DNA from: Xylanimonas oleitrophica
GTDB lineage: Bacteria; Actinomycetota; Actinomycetes; Actinomycetales; Cellulomonadaceae
Length of the DNA: 53,041 nucleotides
Reading direction: 5' to 3'
NCBI RefSeq assembly: GCF_003244315.1
Contig: NZ_QKWH01000017.1
Span: 1 to 53,041 of the forward strand
The notes beneath the pieces are model-generated. The model ran no database searches. It was not told where the DNA came from and saw only the letters and a list, made by a program, of their open reading frames with translations. This document shows positions 23,402-31,878 of this stretch, in pieces; within the stretch, counting starts at the first letter, position 1; each line of letters opens with the position of its first letter. Made by a program: the position numbers and the translations under genes.

Positions 23402-25227
23402 GGGTCGAGCACGCCGACGTCGTCGTGGTCGGCGGCGGCGCCGCCGGGCTGAGCGCGGCGCTCGCGGCCCTCGAACGGTTCGCCGCCGCGGGGCGGGACG
23501 ACGCCGTCGTCGCCCTCGTCTCCAAGGTGTACCCGATGCGGTCGCACACGGTCGCGGCCGAGGGCGGGGCGGCCGGGGTGCTGCCGCCCGCGCTGGGCGG
23601 GGACGCGGACGACTCCCTGGAGCAGCACGTCGCCGACACCCTGGCCGGCGGCGCGGGGCTCGCGCACGAGGACGCCGTCCGGTTCGTGGTCGAACGGGCC
23701 CCGCACGAGCTGGCGCGCCTGGAGCGGCTGGGGATGCCGTGGTCGCGCACGGCGGAGGGGCTGCCGGCGGTGCGCCGGTTCGGCGGCATGTCGCGCCCGC
23801 GCACCTGGTTCGCGGCCGACAAGACCGGGTTCCACCTGCTGCACACGCTCTTCCAGACGGCGCTGCGGCACGATGTCGCCCGCGCCGACGCCGGCACGGG
23901 CACCGGGGGTGGCGTCCGTCGCTACGACGAGCACGTCGTCCTCGACCTCCTCCACGACCCGGGACACCGGGTGGCCGGCGTCGTCGCCCACGACCAGCAC
24001 CGTGGCGAGCCCCTCGCCGTCCTCGCCCCCGCCGTCGTCCTCGCCACCGGCGGCGCCGCCCGCGCCTGGGCGACGTCCACCAATGCCGGCATCGTCACCG
24101 GCGACGGCCTCGCCATGGCCCTGCGCGCCGGCCTGCCCCTGCGCGACATGGAGATGGTGCAGGTGCACCCCACCTGCCTGCCCGGCAGCGGAATCCTCCT
24201 CACCGAGGCCGCCCGCGGCGAGGGCGGCGTGCTGCTCGACGCCGACGGCCGCCGCTACCTGGCCGACTACGGCCTCGGCCCCGAGACACCGCTCGGTGCC
24301 CCCGAGCCGCGCCGCATGGAGCTCGGCCCCCGCGACAAGATCTCCCAGGCGTTCTGGCAGGCCGACCGCGACGGCCGCACCCTCCCGACGCCCGACGGCG
24401 GCGCCGTCCTGCTCGACCTGCGCCACCTCGGCCGCGACGTGCTGAGCGAGCGGCTGCCTCTCGTCGTCGGCCTCGCCAAGCGGTTCGCCGGCATCGACCC
24501 CGCTCAGGAACCCGTGCCCGTGCGCCCCGCCGCCCACTACACGATGGGCGGCGTCGTGACCGACCCGCGCGGGGCCGTGCTCGATGCCGACAGCGCCCCC
24601 GTGCCCGGCCTCTACGCCGCCGGGGAGTGCGCCTCCACCGGGCTGCACGGCGCCAACCGGCTCGGGTCCAACTCGCTGGTCGAGACGCTCGTCGTCGGGC
24701 GCGCCGCCGGGGAGGACGCCGCCTCCCACACCCTCGTGTCAGGACCCGCGCACGGGACACCTGGCTCCGGCTCCGGCACCACCGTGGCGACCGAGCAGGC
24801 ACGGGCGCTCGCCGACCGGTGGCTGTCGATGCGCGGGCGCGGCAGCGAGCCGCCGGCCGTGATCCGGCGAGAGCTCGGCCGCGTGCTCGACGCCGACGTC
24901 GGGATCTACCGCGACGCCGACGGCCTCGCGCAGGCGCAGGCCGCCGTCGAGGACCTGAGCGCGCGCTACGCCGACGTGCGCGTGGCCGACACCGCCGCCG
25001 CCTTCAACACCGACTGGCTGCAGGCCCTCGAGCTGGGCGCGATGCTGGACGTGGCGCGCGCCGTCGTGGCCGGCGCACGCGCCCGCACCGAGTCGCGCGG
25101 AGCCCACCAGCGCCTCGACCACCCCGGCACCGACGACGTCGCCCGGCACACGCTCGCCACCGCGGCGCCCGGAGGGGGCGTGCAGGTGCGTCTCGAGCCC
25201 GTCACCGCCTCCGGAGGAGCACGATGA
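23398..25227 (+). CDS. frdA: Fumarate reductase flavoprotein subunit
   Basis: 609-aa flavoprotein that reduces fumarate to succinate at a covalently bound FAD. The N-terminal VVVVGGGAAGLSA binds FAD; H50 in RSHTVAAEGG is the expected covalent attachment residue. FGGMSRPRTWFAADKTGFHL, HPTCLPGSGILLTEAARGEGG and RPAAHYTMGGV carry the active-site His and Arg residues. The whole pattern, including NRLGSNSLVETLVVGRAAGE, is that of the E. coli-type quinol:fumarate reductase rather than of aerobic SdhA or NadB. GTG start overlaps the GNAT stop and its own stop overlaps the frdB ATG, so GNAT2-frdA-frdB are co-translated. Confidence 0.93.
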   Translation: MRVEHADVVVVGGGAAGLSAALAALERFAAAGRDDAVVALVSKVYPMRSHTVAAEGGAAGVLPPALGGDADDSLEQHVADTLAGGAGLAHEDAVRFVVERAPHELARLERLGMPWSRTAEGLPAVRRFGGMSRPRTWFAADKTGFHLLHTLFQTALRHDVARADAGTGTGGGVRRYDEHVVLDLLHDPGHRVAGVVAHDQHRGEPLAVLAPAVVLATGGAARAWATSTNAGIVTGDGLAMALRAGLPLRDMEMVQVHPTCLPGSGILLTEAARGEGGVLLDADGRRYLADYGLGPETPLGAPEPRRMELGPRDKISQAFWQADRDGRTLPTPDGGAVLLDLRHLGRDVLSERLPLVVGLAKRFAGIDPAQEPVPVRPAAHYTMGGVVTDPRGAVLDADSAPVPGLYAAGECASTGLHGANRLGSNSLVETLVVGRAAGEDAASHTLVSGPAHGTPGSGSGTTVATEQARALADRWLSMRGRGSEPPAVIRRELGRVLDADVGIYRDADGLAQAQAAVEDLSARYADVRVADTAAAFNTDWLQALELGAMLDVARAVVAGARARTESRGAHQRLDHPGTDDVARHTLATAAPGGGVQVRLEPVTASGGAR

Positions 25228-26108
25228 GCGAGAACCCCGCCGACGGCGCGCCCACCGTCCGCGTCACCGTCACCCGCCAGGAACCCGGGCAGGAGCCGCG
25301 CGACGAGACGTTCGAGGTCCCCTACACCGACCGCACCTCCGTGCTCGACGCCCTCGACTGGATCAAGGACCACGTCGACCCCTCCCTGACGTTCCGCTGG
25401 TCGTGCCGCATGGCGGTCTGCGGGTCCTGCGGCGTGATGGTCAACGGGCGGCCGGTGCTCGGGTGCGAGACCTTCGTGTCCGGCTACCGCACCTCCGGCA
25501 TCACCGTGGGTCCGCTCGCGCACGCCGAGGTGCAGCGCGACCTCGTCGTCGACACCGACGGGTTCCTCGACAGGCTGCGCTCGCTCTCGCCGTGGCTGGT
25601 GCCGGGCGGGGAGGCGGCGACGCAGAGCGCCCCCGCCGCGGGGTCGAGCCCGCAGGGCGCCGACGCCGACGCCGACGCTGACGCTGGCGCCGACGCCGTC
25701 GCTGACGCCGGGAGCGTGCAGGGCGCCGACGCCCACGTCGGGGGCGCGCCCGCGGCACCGGTAGGCGTCCCGGCCCTCGACCTGCTCGCCGTCCACAGCC
25801 AGACGCCCGGCGAGGTGGACGCCTACCGGGGCTTCGCCCAGTGCATCGACTGCATGCTCTGCTACGCCGCCTGCCCGGTGCTCGACGCCGTGCCGGGGTT
25901 CGTCGGCCCGGCGGCGATCGCGACGGCCCGCCGCTGGGACACCGACTCCCGCGACGGCGGGGACGCGCTGCGCATGGCGGCGATGGCGGAGAACGAGGAG
26001 GGCATCTGGCCCTGCGCCCAGATCGGGGCGTGCACGCGGGCGTGCCCCAAGGGCGTGGACCCGGCCCGGGCGATCCGGGACGCGCAACGCATCGCGATGG
26101 GCGGCTGA
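25224..26108 (+). CDS. frdB: Fumarate reductase iron-sulfur subunit
   Basis: 294-aa electron-transfer subunit that links FrdA to a quinol site. The 2Fe-2S cluster ligands are in SCRMAVCGSCGVMV and the later GCETF (residues 60-85). The 4Fe-4S and 3Fe-4S ligands are in CIDCMLCYAACPV and CAQIGACTRACPKGVDP (residues 210-285). Between the two halves sits an extra stretch of about 50 residues (roughly 140-190), nearly all Ala, Asp, Gly and Ser, encoded by a GCCGAC hexamer repeat; E. coli FrdB has a short loop here. ATG overlaps the frdA stop. No frdC or frdD membrane anchor follows: a terminator comes next. Confidence 0.93.
   Translation: MSENPADGAPTVRVTVTRQEPGQEPRDETFEVPYTDRTSVLDALDWIKDHVDPSLTFRWSCRMAVCGSCGVMVNGRPVLGCETFVSGYRTSGITVGPLAHAEVQRDLVVDTDGFLDRLRSLSPWLVPGGEAATQSAPAAGSSPQGADADADADAGADAVADAGSVQGADAHVGGAPAAPVGVPALDLLAVHSQTPGEVDAYRGFAQCIDCMLCYAACPVLDAVPGFVGPAAIATARRWDTDSRDGGDALRMAAMAENEEGIWPCAQIGACTRACPKGVDPARAIRDAQRIAMGG
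25657..25710 (+). repeat. GCCGAC hexanucleotide microsatellite inside frdB
   Basis: About nine GCCGAC-like units (with T and G substitutions) encode an (AD)n tract in the linker between the two cluster domains of FrdB. In-frame length changes here would not disturb the cluster ligands. Confidence 0.7.
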
Positions 26109-26156
26109 CGGCGCTCGCTGCCAGCGTGCGGCGCTCGGTGCGGAGTGCGGAGAGAG

Positions 26157-26198
26157 AGGTCCCCGGTTCGGCAGCTTGAGCGGCCGAACCGGAGACCT
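26157..26198. terminator. Bidirectional terminator frdB/pgm
   Basis: A 16-bp stem with one mismatch (26157-26172 and 26183-26198) and a 10-nt loop lies between the convergent frdB and pgm genes. It closes the frd transcript without any frdCD. Confidence 0.85.
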
Positions 26199-26219
26199 CC
26201 TGCCGAACAGGGCCGAGAC

Positions 26220-27896
<1,677 letters not shown>

Positions 27897-27963
27897 GTGT
27901 CGATCCTGCCAGGGGAGCGCGCCGGTAGCACGGGCGGGTGAGCCGGGGCCGACAGCGACTCTC

Positions 27964-27990
27964 GCATCATTCGTGATGAACATATGATGC
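27964..27990 (+). promoter_or_regulatory. Promoter and palindromic operator of the antitoxin gene
   Basis: GCATCAT (27964-27970) and ATGATGC (27984-27990) form a perfect inverted repeat. The right arm overlaps TATGAT (27983-27988), a near-consensus -10 that ends 6 nt before the ATG, so the antitoxin is leaderless. An RHH protein bound here would block its own transcription. Confidence 0.6.
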
Positions 27991-27994
27991 AGGC

Positions 27995-28225
27995 ATGCGT
28001 ACCACGGTAGACCTGCCTCCCGCCGTGCATCGGCGCGCCAAGGCGATCGCCGAGCGCCGAGGTGCGTCCCTGTCTTCGGTCGTCGCGGACCTAGTCGTCC
28101 GGGGGCTCGCCCAGCTCGACGAGCCGGTCGCGGTGGTGACGGACCCCGTCTCGGGTTTCCCGGCGATCAGCCTGGGTCGGCGCATCACCTCCGACGAGGT
28201 GGCCGAGCTGCTTGACGACGAGTGA
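27995..28225 (+). CDS. Ribbon-helix-helix antitoxin (VapB-like)
   Basis: 76-aa protein. [20 protein letters not shown] starts with the beta-strand that inserts into DNA in RHH/Arc-like dimers, followed by the two helices ([18 protein letters not shown]). The C-terminal 35 residues ([21 protein letters not shown]) are the flexible, toxin-binding part typical of VapB proteins paired with PIN toxins. It has its own leaderless promoter and operator. Unusually, its stop codon lies within a strong terminator, and the PIN toxin gene begins 190 bp later behind a separate promoter. That gap contains a one-spacer mini-CRISPR on the opposite strand. Confidence 0.82.
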   Translation: MRTTVDLPPAVHRRAKAIAERRGASLSSVVADLVVRGLAQLDEPVAVVTDPVSGFPAISLGRRITSDEVAELLDDE

Positions 28226-28254
28226 GCGGCGGGCGCACAGGGCGCCCGCCGCTC
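28224..28254. terminator. Bidirectional terminator between antitoxin and mini-CRISPR
   Basis: A perfect 13-bp stem, GAGCGGCGGGCGC with GCGCCCGCCGCTC, loop ACAGG, overlaps the antitoxin stop codon. It should end the antitoxin mRNA from the left and the mini-CRISPR RNA from the right. Confidence 0.8.
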
Positions 28255-28278
28255 ATCCCGGCTTGCCGCCGGGACCAC
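28250..28278 (-). repeat. Degenerate CRISPR repeat, downstream copy (psi-R2)
   Basis: Aligned to the array repeat with one inserted base, 20 of 28 positions agree, including the first three (GTG) and GGGATGAG. The stem positions that differ are compensated. Confidence 0.75.
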
Positions 28279-28312
28279 TGATGCGTCGCCTGCGACGTCG
28301 TTGCAACGTCTG

Positions 28313-28339
28313 GGCTCATCCCGCGGGCGGGACGTGCCC
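28313..28339 (-). repeat. Degenerate CRISPR repeat, upstream copy (psi-R1)
   Basis: The last ten bases, GGGATGAGCC, equal the end of the array repeat. The stem is shortened by a deletion of the loop region but can still form five pairs. Confidence 0.75.
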
Positions 28340-28377
28340 ATTGTAGAGTTGACAACTCTCGGAACAGACGATGCAAT
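28340..28377. promoter_or_regulatory. Overlapping divergent promoters of mini-CRISPR and PIN/cas operon
   Basis: Plus strand: consensus TTGACA (28349-28354), 17 bp, TGCAAT (28372-28377), reading into the PIN gene and cas3. Minus strand: TACAAT (complement of 28340-28345), reading into the mini-CRISPR; its start would fall at the 5' edge of the first pseudo-repeat. A perfect 15-bp palindrome, AGAGTTGACAACTCT (28345-28359), covers the plus -35 and is a likely protein operator. Confidence 0.75.
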
Positions 28378-28379
28378 GA
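28363..28379 (+). promoter_or_regulatory. Predicted Cascade target site of the mini-CRISPR guide
   Basis: PAM AAC (28363-28365) followed by AGACGATGCAATGA. The guide begins AGACGTTGCAACGA: 12 of 14 positions match and the mismatches are at 6 and 12, which are flipped out of the guide-target duplex in type I-E Cascade. Matching stops after position 14, too short for normal Cas3 recruitment. The site covers the whole -10 hexamer of the PIN/cas promoter. Confidence 0.75.
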
Positions 28380-28415
28380 GCTTATTACAGTGATTTGCGG
28401 AACGAAGGGGGCGTG

Positions 28416-28823
28416 GTGGGTGCACATCTGCTGGACGCCAACGTGCTCATCGCGCTCACCCTGGTCGAGCACGAGCACCACGAGGCAGCGCGGCGGTGGG
28501 TCGCCGGCGTCGACACCGTGGCCATCTGCCCTGTCGTGGAGGGGGCCTTGGTGCGGGCGCTCGTTCGTCTGGGCGAGCCACCCGCGGTGGTGGCTTCGAT
28601 CCTCGGCCAGGTCCGAGCACGGCCGGGCTGCGAGTTCTGGCCCGACGACGTCTCGTACGCCGACGTAGACCTGTCGGGTCTCCAGGGGCATCGGCAGGTC
28701 ACGGATGCGTACCTCGTCGCCCTGGCCTCAGCGCACGGTGGCGTGCTGGCGACCTTCGACAAGGCGTTGGCCAAGCGCGCGGGTCCGGGGGCGATCCTGA
28801 TCCCTACGTCGTACGGCCTCTGA
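28416..28823 (+). CDS. PIN-domain ribonuclease toxin (VapC-like)
   Basis: 135-aa PIN nuclease. The four conserved acids are present: D7 (HLLDANVLIAL), E42 (PVVEGALVR), D97 (QVTDAYLVALA) and D115 (LATFDKALAK), so it should be an active Mg-dependent RNase; relatives cut tRNA or rRNA. GTG at 28416 is preferred over GTG 28413 and TTG 28395 because GAAGGGG lies 5 nt upstream. It stands 31 bp before cas3 with no terminator, so the promoter at 28349 should drive toxin and cas genes together. The VapB-like antitoxin gene is upstream but on a separate transcript. Transcription appears to be a target of a Cascade guide encoded next to it. Confidence 0.85.
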   Translation: MGAHLLDANVLIALTLVEHEHHEAARRWVAGVDTVAICPVVEGALVRALVRLGEPPAVVASILGQVRARPGCEFWPDDVSYADVDLSGLQGHRQVTDAYLVALASAHGGVLATFDKALAKRAGPGAILIPTSYGL

Positions 28824-28854
28824 GGGGGAACGGGTGGAGGTCGGGAGGAGAGTG

Positions 28855-31800
28855 ATGAGCAGCGTTGCCGTCAGTGGGGCACTCAGCGAGCAGGCTCGCA
28901 CGGTCTGGGCCAAGAGCTGGCCGATGCACGGCCGGGAGATCGAGAGCTGGCTCCCGCTGTGGCAGCACCTGCACGACGCCGCCGGGATCGCGGGGCGGCT
29001 GTGGGACGAGTGGCTCCCGCCGATCGTGACGCGCCAGATCGCAGAGGCCGCAGGGGGCGACGAGGCCGGCCGGGCCCTGCTGTCGTTCCTGGCGGGCGTC
29101 CACGACGTCGGCAAGGCGACTCCGGCGTTCGCCGTCCAGGTGGGCGTGCTCCGGGACGAGCTGGTGAAGTCCGGCCTGGAGATGCCGCAGGTGCTGCCGG
29201 ATCGCGCACAGCGGCCGCACGGTCTCGCGGGCCAGGTGATCGTCGAGGCGTGGCTGGAGTCGCGGTTCGGGTGGAGCACCGGGCAGGCGAGGGCGCTCGC
29301 GTCGGTGGTCGGGGGGCACCACGGGATCCCGCCGTCGACGGCGGAGGCGGACGATGCCCGGACCCCGTCCCACAAGAACGCCGAGCTGCTGGGGGCCGGG
29401 CCGTGGCGAGGCGTGCAGGCCGAGCTGCTGGACCACATGGCGGCGAGGACCGGGGCGGCGGAGCGCCTGGGGCAGCAGGGGTGGCGCTCGTTGCCGCGGT
29501 CGGTGCTGGTGCTGGCTCTGTCGGTGGTGGTGGTCGCTGACTGGTTGGCCTCGAACCGGGAGCTGTTCCCGTTGGCGTCTGCGGAGGACCGTCCGCTGGC
29601 TCAGCCGGACGGGGACGACGAGGCGCGGCTGCGGGTGGCCTGGGCTGCCGTGGACCTGCCGAGGCCGTGGAGCCCGGCGCAGGTGGAGCTGGCGGCCGAC
29701 GAGCTGTTGCGAGCCCGGTTCGAGCTGCCGGGGGAGGTCGAGGCTCGGCCGGTGCAGCGGGCTGCTGTCGCGGCGGCGCGGGAGATGGACGCGGCGGGGA
29801 TCTTGGTGGTCGAGGCGCCGATGGGTGAGGGCAAGACGGAGGCGGCCATGCTGGCTGCCGAGGTGCTCGCCGCGCGCACGGGGGCTGGTGGGGTGCTGGT
29901 GGCGCTGCCGACGCAGGCGACGTCTGACGCGATGTTCGCCCGGGTGATGCGTTGGGTCGCCTCGCAGCCGCGAACCTATGACGGGGGCGACATCGTGCGC
30001 GACGGCGCGTACGGGGAAGGTGGGGACCGCCGCGCCGTCTTCCTGGCGCACGACAAGGCGTGGCTGAACCCGGACTTCGCGGCGGTGCCCCGTGCCACGC
30101 CGGTGCTCGACGTCGGCCGCGACGAGGAGGCACCGGTCGCCGGGGCGCGGGCTGGCGCGGGCGGGGCGTACGTGGACGGCTGGATGCGTGGGCGCCGCAA
30201 GGGGGTTCTGGCGGACTTCGTCGTGGGCACGATCGACCAGGTGCTCTTCGGGGCGCTGAAGTCCCGGCACGTGGCGCTGCGGCACCTGGCGCTGGCGCGC
30301 AAGGTGGTGGTGCTGGACGAGATCCACTCCTTCGACACGTACATGAACGAGTACCTGGAGCGCGCCCTGGAGTGGTTGGGGGCGTACGGGGTGCCGGTGG
30401 TGGCGTTGTCGGCCACGCTCCCGGCATCGTTGTGCGACCGGCTGGTCCAGGCGTATGCGAAGGGAGCAGACTCGCGAGCACCTCTCCCCTCCGCGGGCGG
30501 GCAGCGCCCACGCCGGTCCCGCTGGGGGTCTCCTGCAGCGGCCGGCGCTCGGACCGTTGCCGCGGAGACCGCCGTGGTACCGACGGCGGATCCTCCGCCG
30601 TCGTCCGTCCTGACCTACCTCAAGGACGGTCAGCCGCAGCGGGTCGTGCCCGAGCCGTCGTCGCGGGTGTCGACCGTCCGGCTGGAGGTCGCTGCGGAGG
30701 ACGCGTGGCAGGCCCTCCTGCGCGAGGCGCTCGCCGACGGCGGGTGTGCCCTGGTGGTGCGCAACACGGTGGGCCGTGCACAGGACACCTACCGGGAGCT
30801 GCGTGACCTGTATGCCGGGGACGGCGAGACGACCGTCATGCTGCTGCACTCCCGGTTCCTGGCCTCGGACCGCAAGCGGCGTGAGGCCGAGCTCGTGCGG
30901 CTGCTGGGCAAGCCGACGGCGGAAGGGGACCCGCGCCCGCACCGGCTCGTCGTGGTGGGCACCCAGGTGGTGGAGCAGAGTCTCGACATCGACGTGGACC
31001 TCCTGGTGACCGACCTGGCTCCGACGGACCTGCTGCTCCAGCGCATCGGTCGGCTGCACCGGCACCAGGAACGTCCGGCGCGCACGCGCCCGGAGCGTGT
31101 GCGCGAGCCGCGCACCGTCGTCGTCGGGGTCGAGGACTGGGTGGCGCAGCCGCCGGTGCCGGTGAGGGGCAGCAGCGCGGTCTACGGGGATCATCTGCTG
31201 CTGCGTGCCGCGGCGCAGGTGCTCGACGTCGTGCAGGGCTCCGGAACGCTCCGGCTGCCGCAGGACATCGCCCCCCTGGTGCAGCAGGCGTACGACGACG
31301 GCCTGCCGCTCGGCCCGGAGGAGTGGCAGCCGGCGATGCGCAAGGCGCGGGTCGCGCAGGGCGACGTCCGGGAGGTGCAGCGTGCGCGGGCGCGTGCCTT
31401 CCAGCTGCCGGGGCCAGGAGCTGGGAGCAGAGGCCTGGCCGGGTGGCTGGACGGGAGCGTGGGGGAGGCGGACGTCGTCGGGGCACGTGCCCAGGTGCGC
31501 GACAGCGAGGACTCGATCGAGGTGATCGTGGTGCAGGCGGACGGTGCGGACCAGTGGCGCGTCCCGGACTGGTTCGACGGGGAGGTCGCGGGGGCCCAGG
31601 TGCCTCGGGGTGAAATCCCGTCGCTGCCGCTCCGCCGTGCGATCGCGGGCGCTACCGTGCGGCTACCTGCATCGATGTCCCGTGGACGTGGTGGGGACGC
31701 GGTGATCGACCACCTGGAGAGGCTTGCCGTGGAGCTGGACCTGGAGGCGTGGCAGCGTTCGCCCGACCTGGCCGGACAGCTGGTGCTGCCGCTCGACGAC

Positions 31801-31878
31801 GAGCGGCGGGCCCGCATCCCGGGATGGGCGCTGACGTACGACCGGGAGACCGGACTGAGCGCGGAGCGCCTCGCATGA
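28855..31878 (+). CDS. cas3: CRISPR-associated helicase/nuclease Cas3, type I-E
   Basis: 1007-aa effector that is recruited by Cascade bound to a full target, then nicks and unwinds DNA. The N-terminal HD nuclease has its metal ligands in HLHDAAG near residue 40 and AGVHDVGKATPAF near residue 85. The SF2 helicase has Walker A EAPMGEGKTEAAM near residue 320, Walker B VVLDEIHSFDTY near 487, SATLP and QRIGRLHRH (motif VI). A Cas3 C-terminal domain follows. GGGAGGAG lies 4 nt before the ATG at 28855. Its stop overlaps the cas8e start (ATGA). First cas gene, probably co-transcribed with the PIN toxin gene. Confidence 0.96.
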   Translation: MSSVAVSGALSEQARTVWAKSWPMHGREIESWLPLWQHLHDAAGIAGRLWDEWLPPIVTRQIAEAAGGDEAGRALLSFLAGVHDVGKATPAFAVQVGVLRDELVKSGLEMPQVLPDRAQRPHGLAGQVIVEAWLESRFGWSTGQARALASVVGGHHGIPPSTAEADDARTPSHKNAELLGAGPWRGVQAELLDHMAARTGAAERLGQQGWRSLPRSVLVLALSVVVVADWLASNRELFPLASAEDRPLAQPDGDDEARLRVAWAAVDLPRPWSPAQVELAADELLRARFELPGEVEARPVQRAAVAAAREMDAAGILVVEAPMGEGKTEAAMLAAEVLAARTGAGGVLVALPTQATSDAMFARVMRWVASQPRTYDGGDIVRDGAYGEGGDRRAVFLAHDKAWLNPDFAAVPRATPVLDVGRDEEAPVAGARAGAGGAYVDGWMRGRRKGVLADFVVGTIDQVLFGALKSRHVALRHLALARKVVVLDEIHSFDTYMNEYLERALEWLGAYGVPVVALSATLPASLCDRLVQAYAKGADSRAPLPSAGGQRPRRSRWGSPAAAGARTVAAETAVVPTADPPPSSVLTYLKDGQPQRVVPEPSSRVSTVRLEVAAEDAWQALLREALADGGCALVVRNTVGRAQDTYRELRDLYAGDGETTVMLLHSRFLASDRKRREAELVRLLGKPTAEGDPRPHRLVVVGTQVVEQSLDIDVDLLVTDLAPTDLLLQRIGRLHRHQERPARTRPERVREPRTVVVGVEDWVAQPPVPVRGSSAVYGDHLLLRAAAQVLDVVQGSGTLRLPQDIAPLVQQAYDDGLPLGPEEWQPAMRKARVAQGDVREVQRARARAFQLPGPGAGSRGLAGWLDGSVGEADVVGARAQVRDSEDSIEVIVVQADGADQWRVPDWFDGEVAGAQVPRGEIPSLPLRRAIAGATVRLPASMSRGRGGDAVIDHLERLAVELDLEAWQRSPDLAGQLVLPLDDERRARIPGWALTYDRETGLSAERLA

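Larger units (their letters stand above)
28250..28339 (-). ncRNA. One-spacer mini-CRISPR guide RNA (CreA/CreR-like)
   Basis: Read on the minus strand this is a degenerate CRISPR repeat (28339-28313), a 34-nt pseudo-spacer (28312-28279) and a second degenerate repeat (28278-28250). The repeat-to-repeat distance is 63 nt against 61-62 in the main array. The upstream repeat ends GCGGGATGAGCC, so the handle ATGAGCC is intact, and it folds as TCCCG/CGGGA. The downstream repeat folds as TCCCGGC/GCCGGGA with a 5-nt loop: the array's CCCCGC/GCGGGG stem has changed on both sides and still pairs. A -10 (TACAAT) abuts the first repeat and a terminator overlaps the last. Cas6e could process it to a normal crRNA. 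Its seed matches the PIN/cas promoter. Confidence 0.8.

Noticed and set aside
23398-25227. L-aspartate oxidase (nadB) as identity of the flavoprotein
   Set aside because: An iron-sulfur FrdB gene overlaps it, and the FGGMSRPRTWFAADKTGFHL and NRLGSNSLVE segments follow FrdA.
28334-28366. A normal intergenic hairpin as explanation for the GGCTCATCCC repeats
   Set aside because: Two simple hairpins would not explain the identical handle sequence, the 34-nt spacing and the seed match to the adjacent promoter, so the mini-CRISPR reading was kept.
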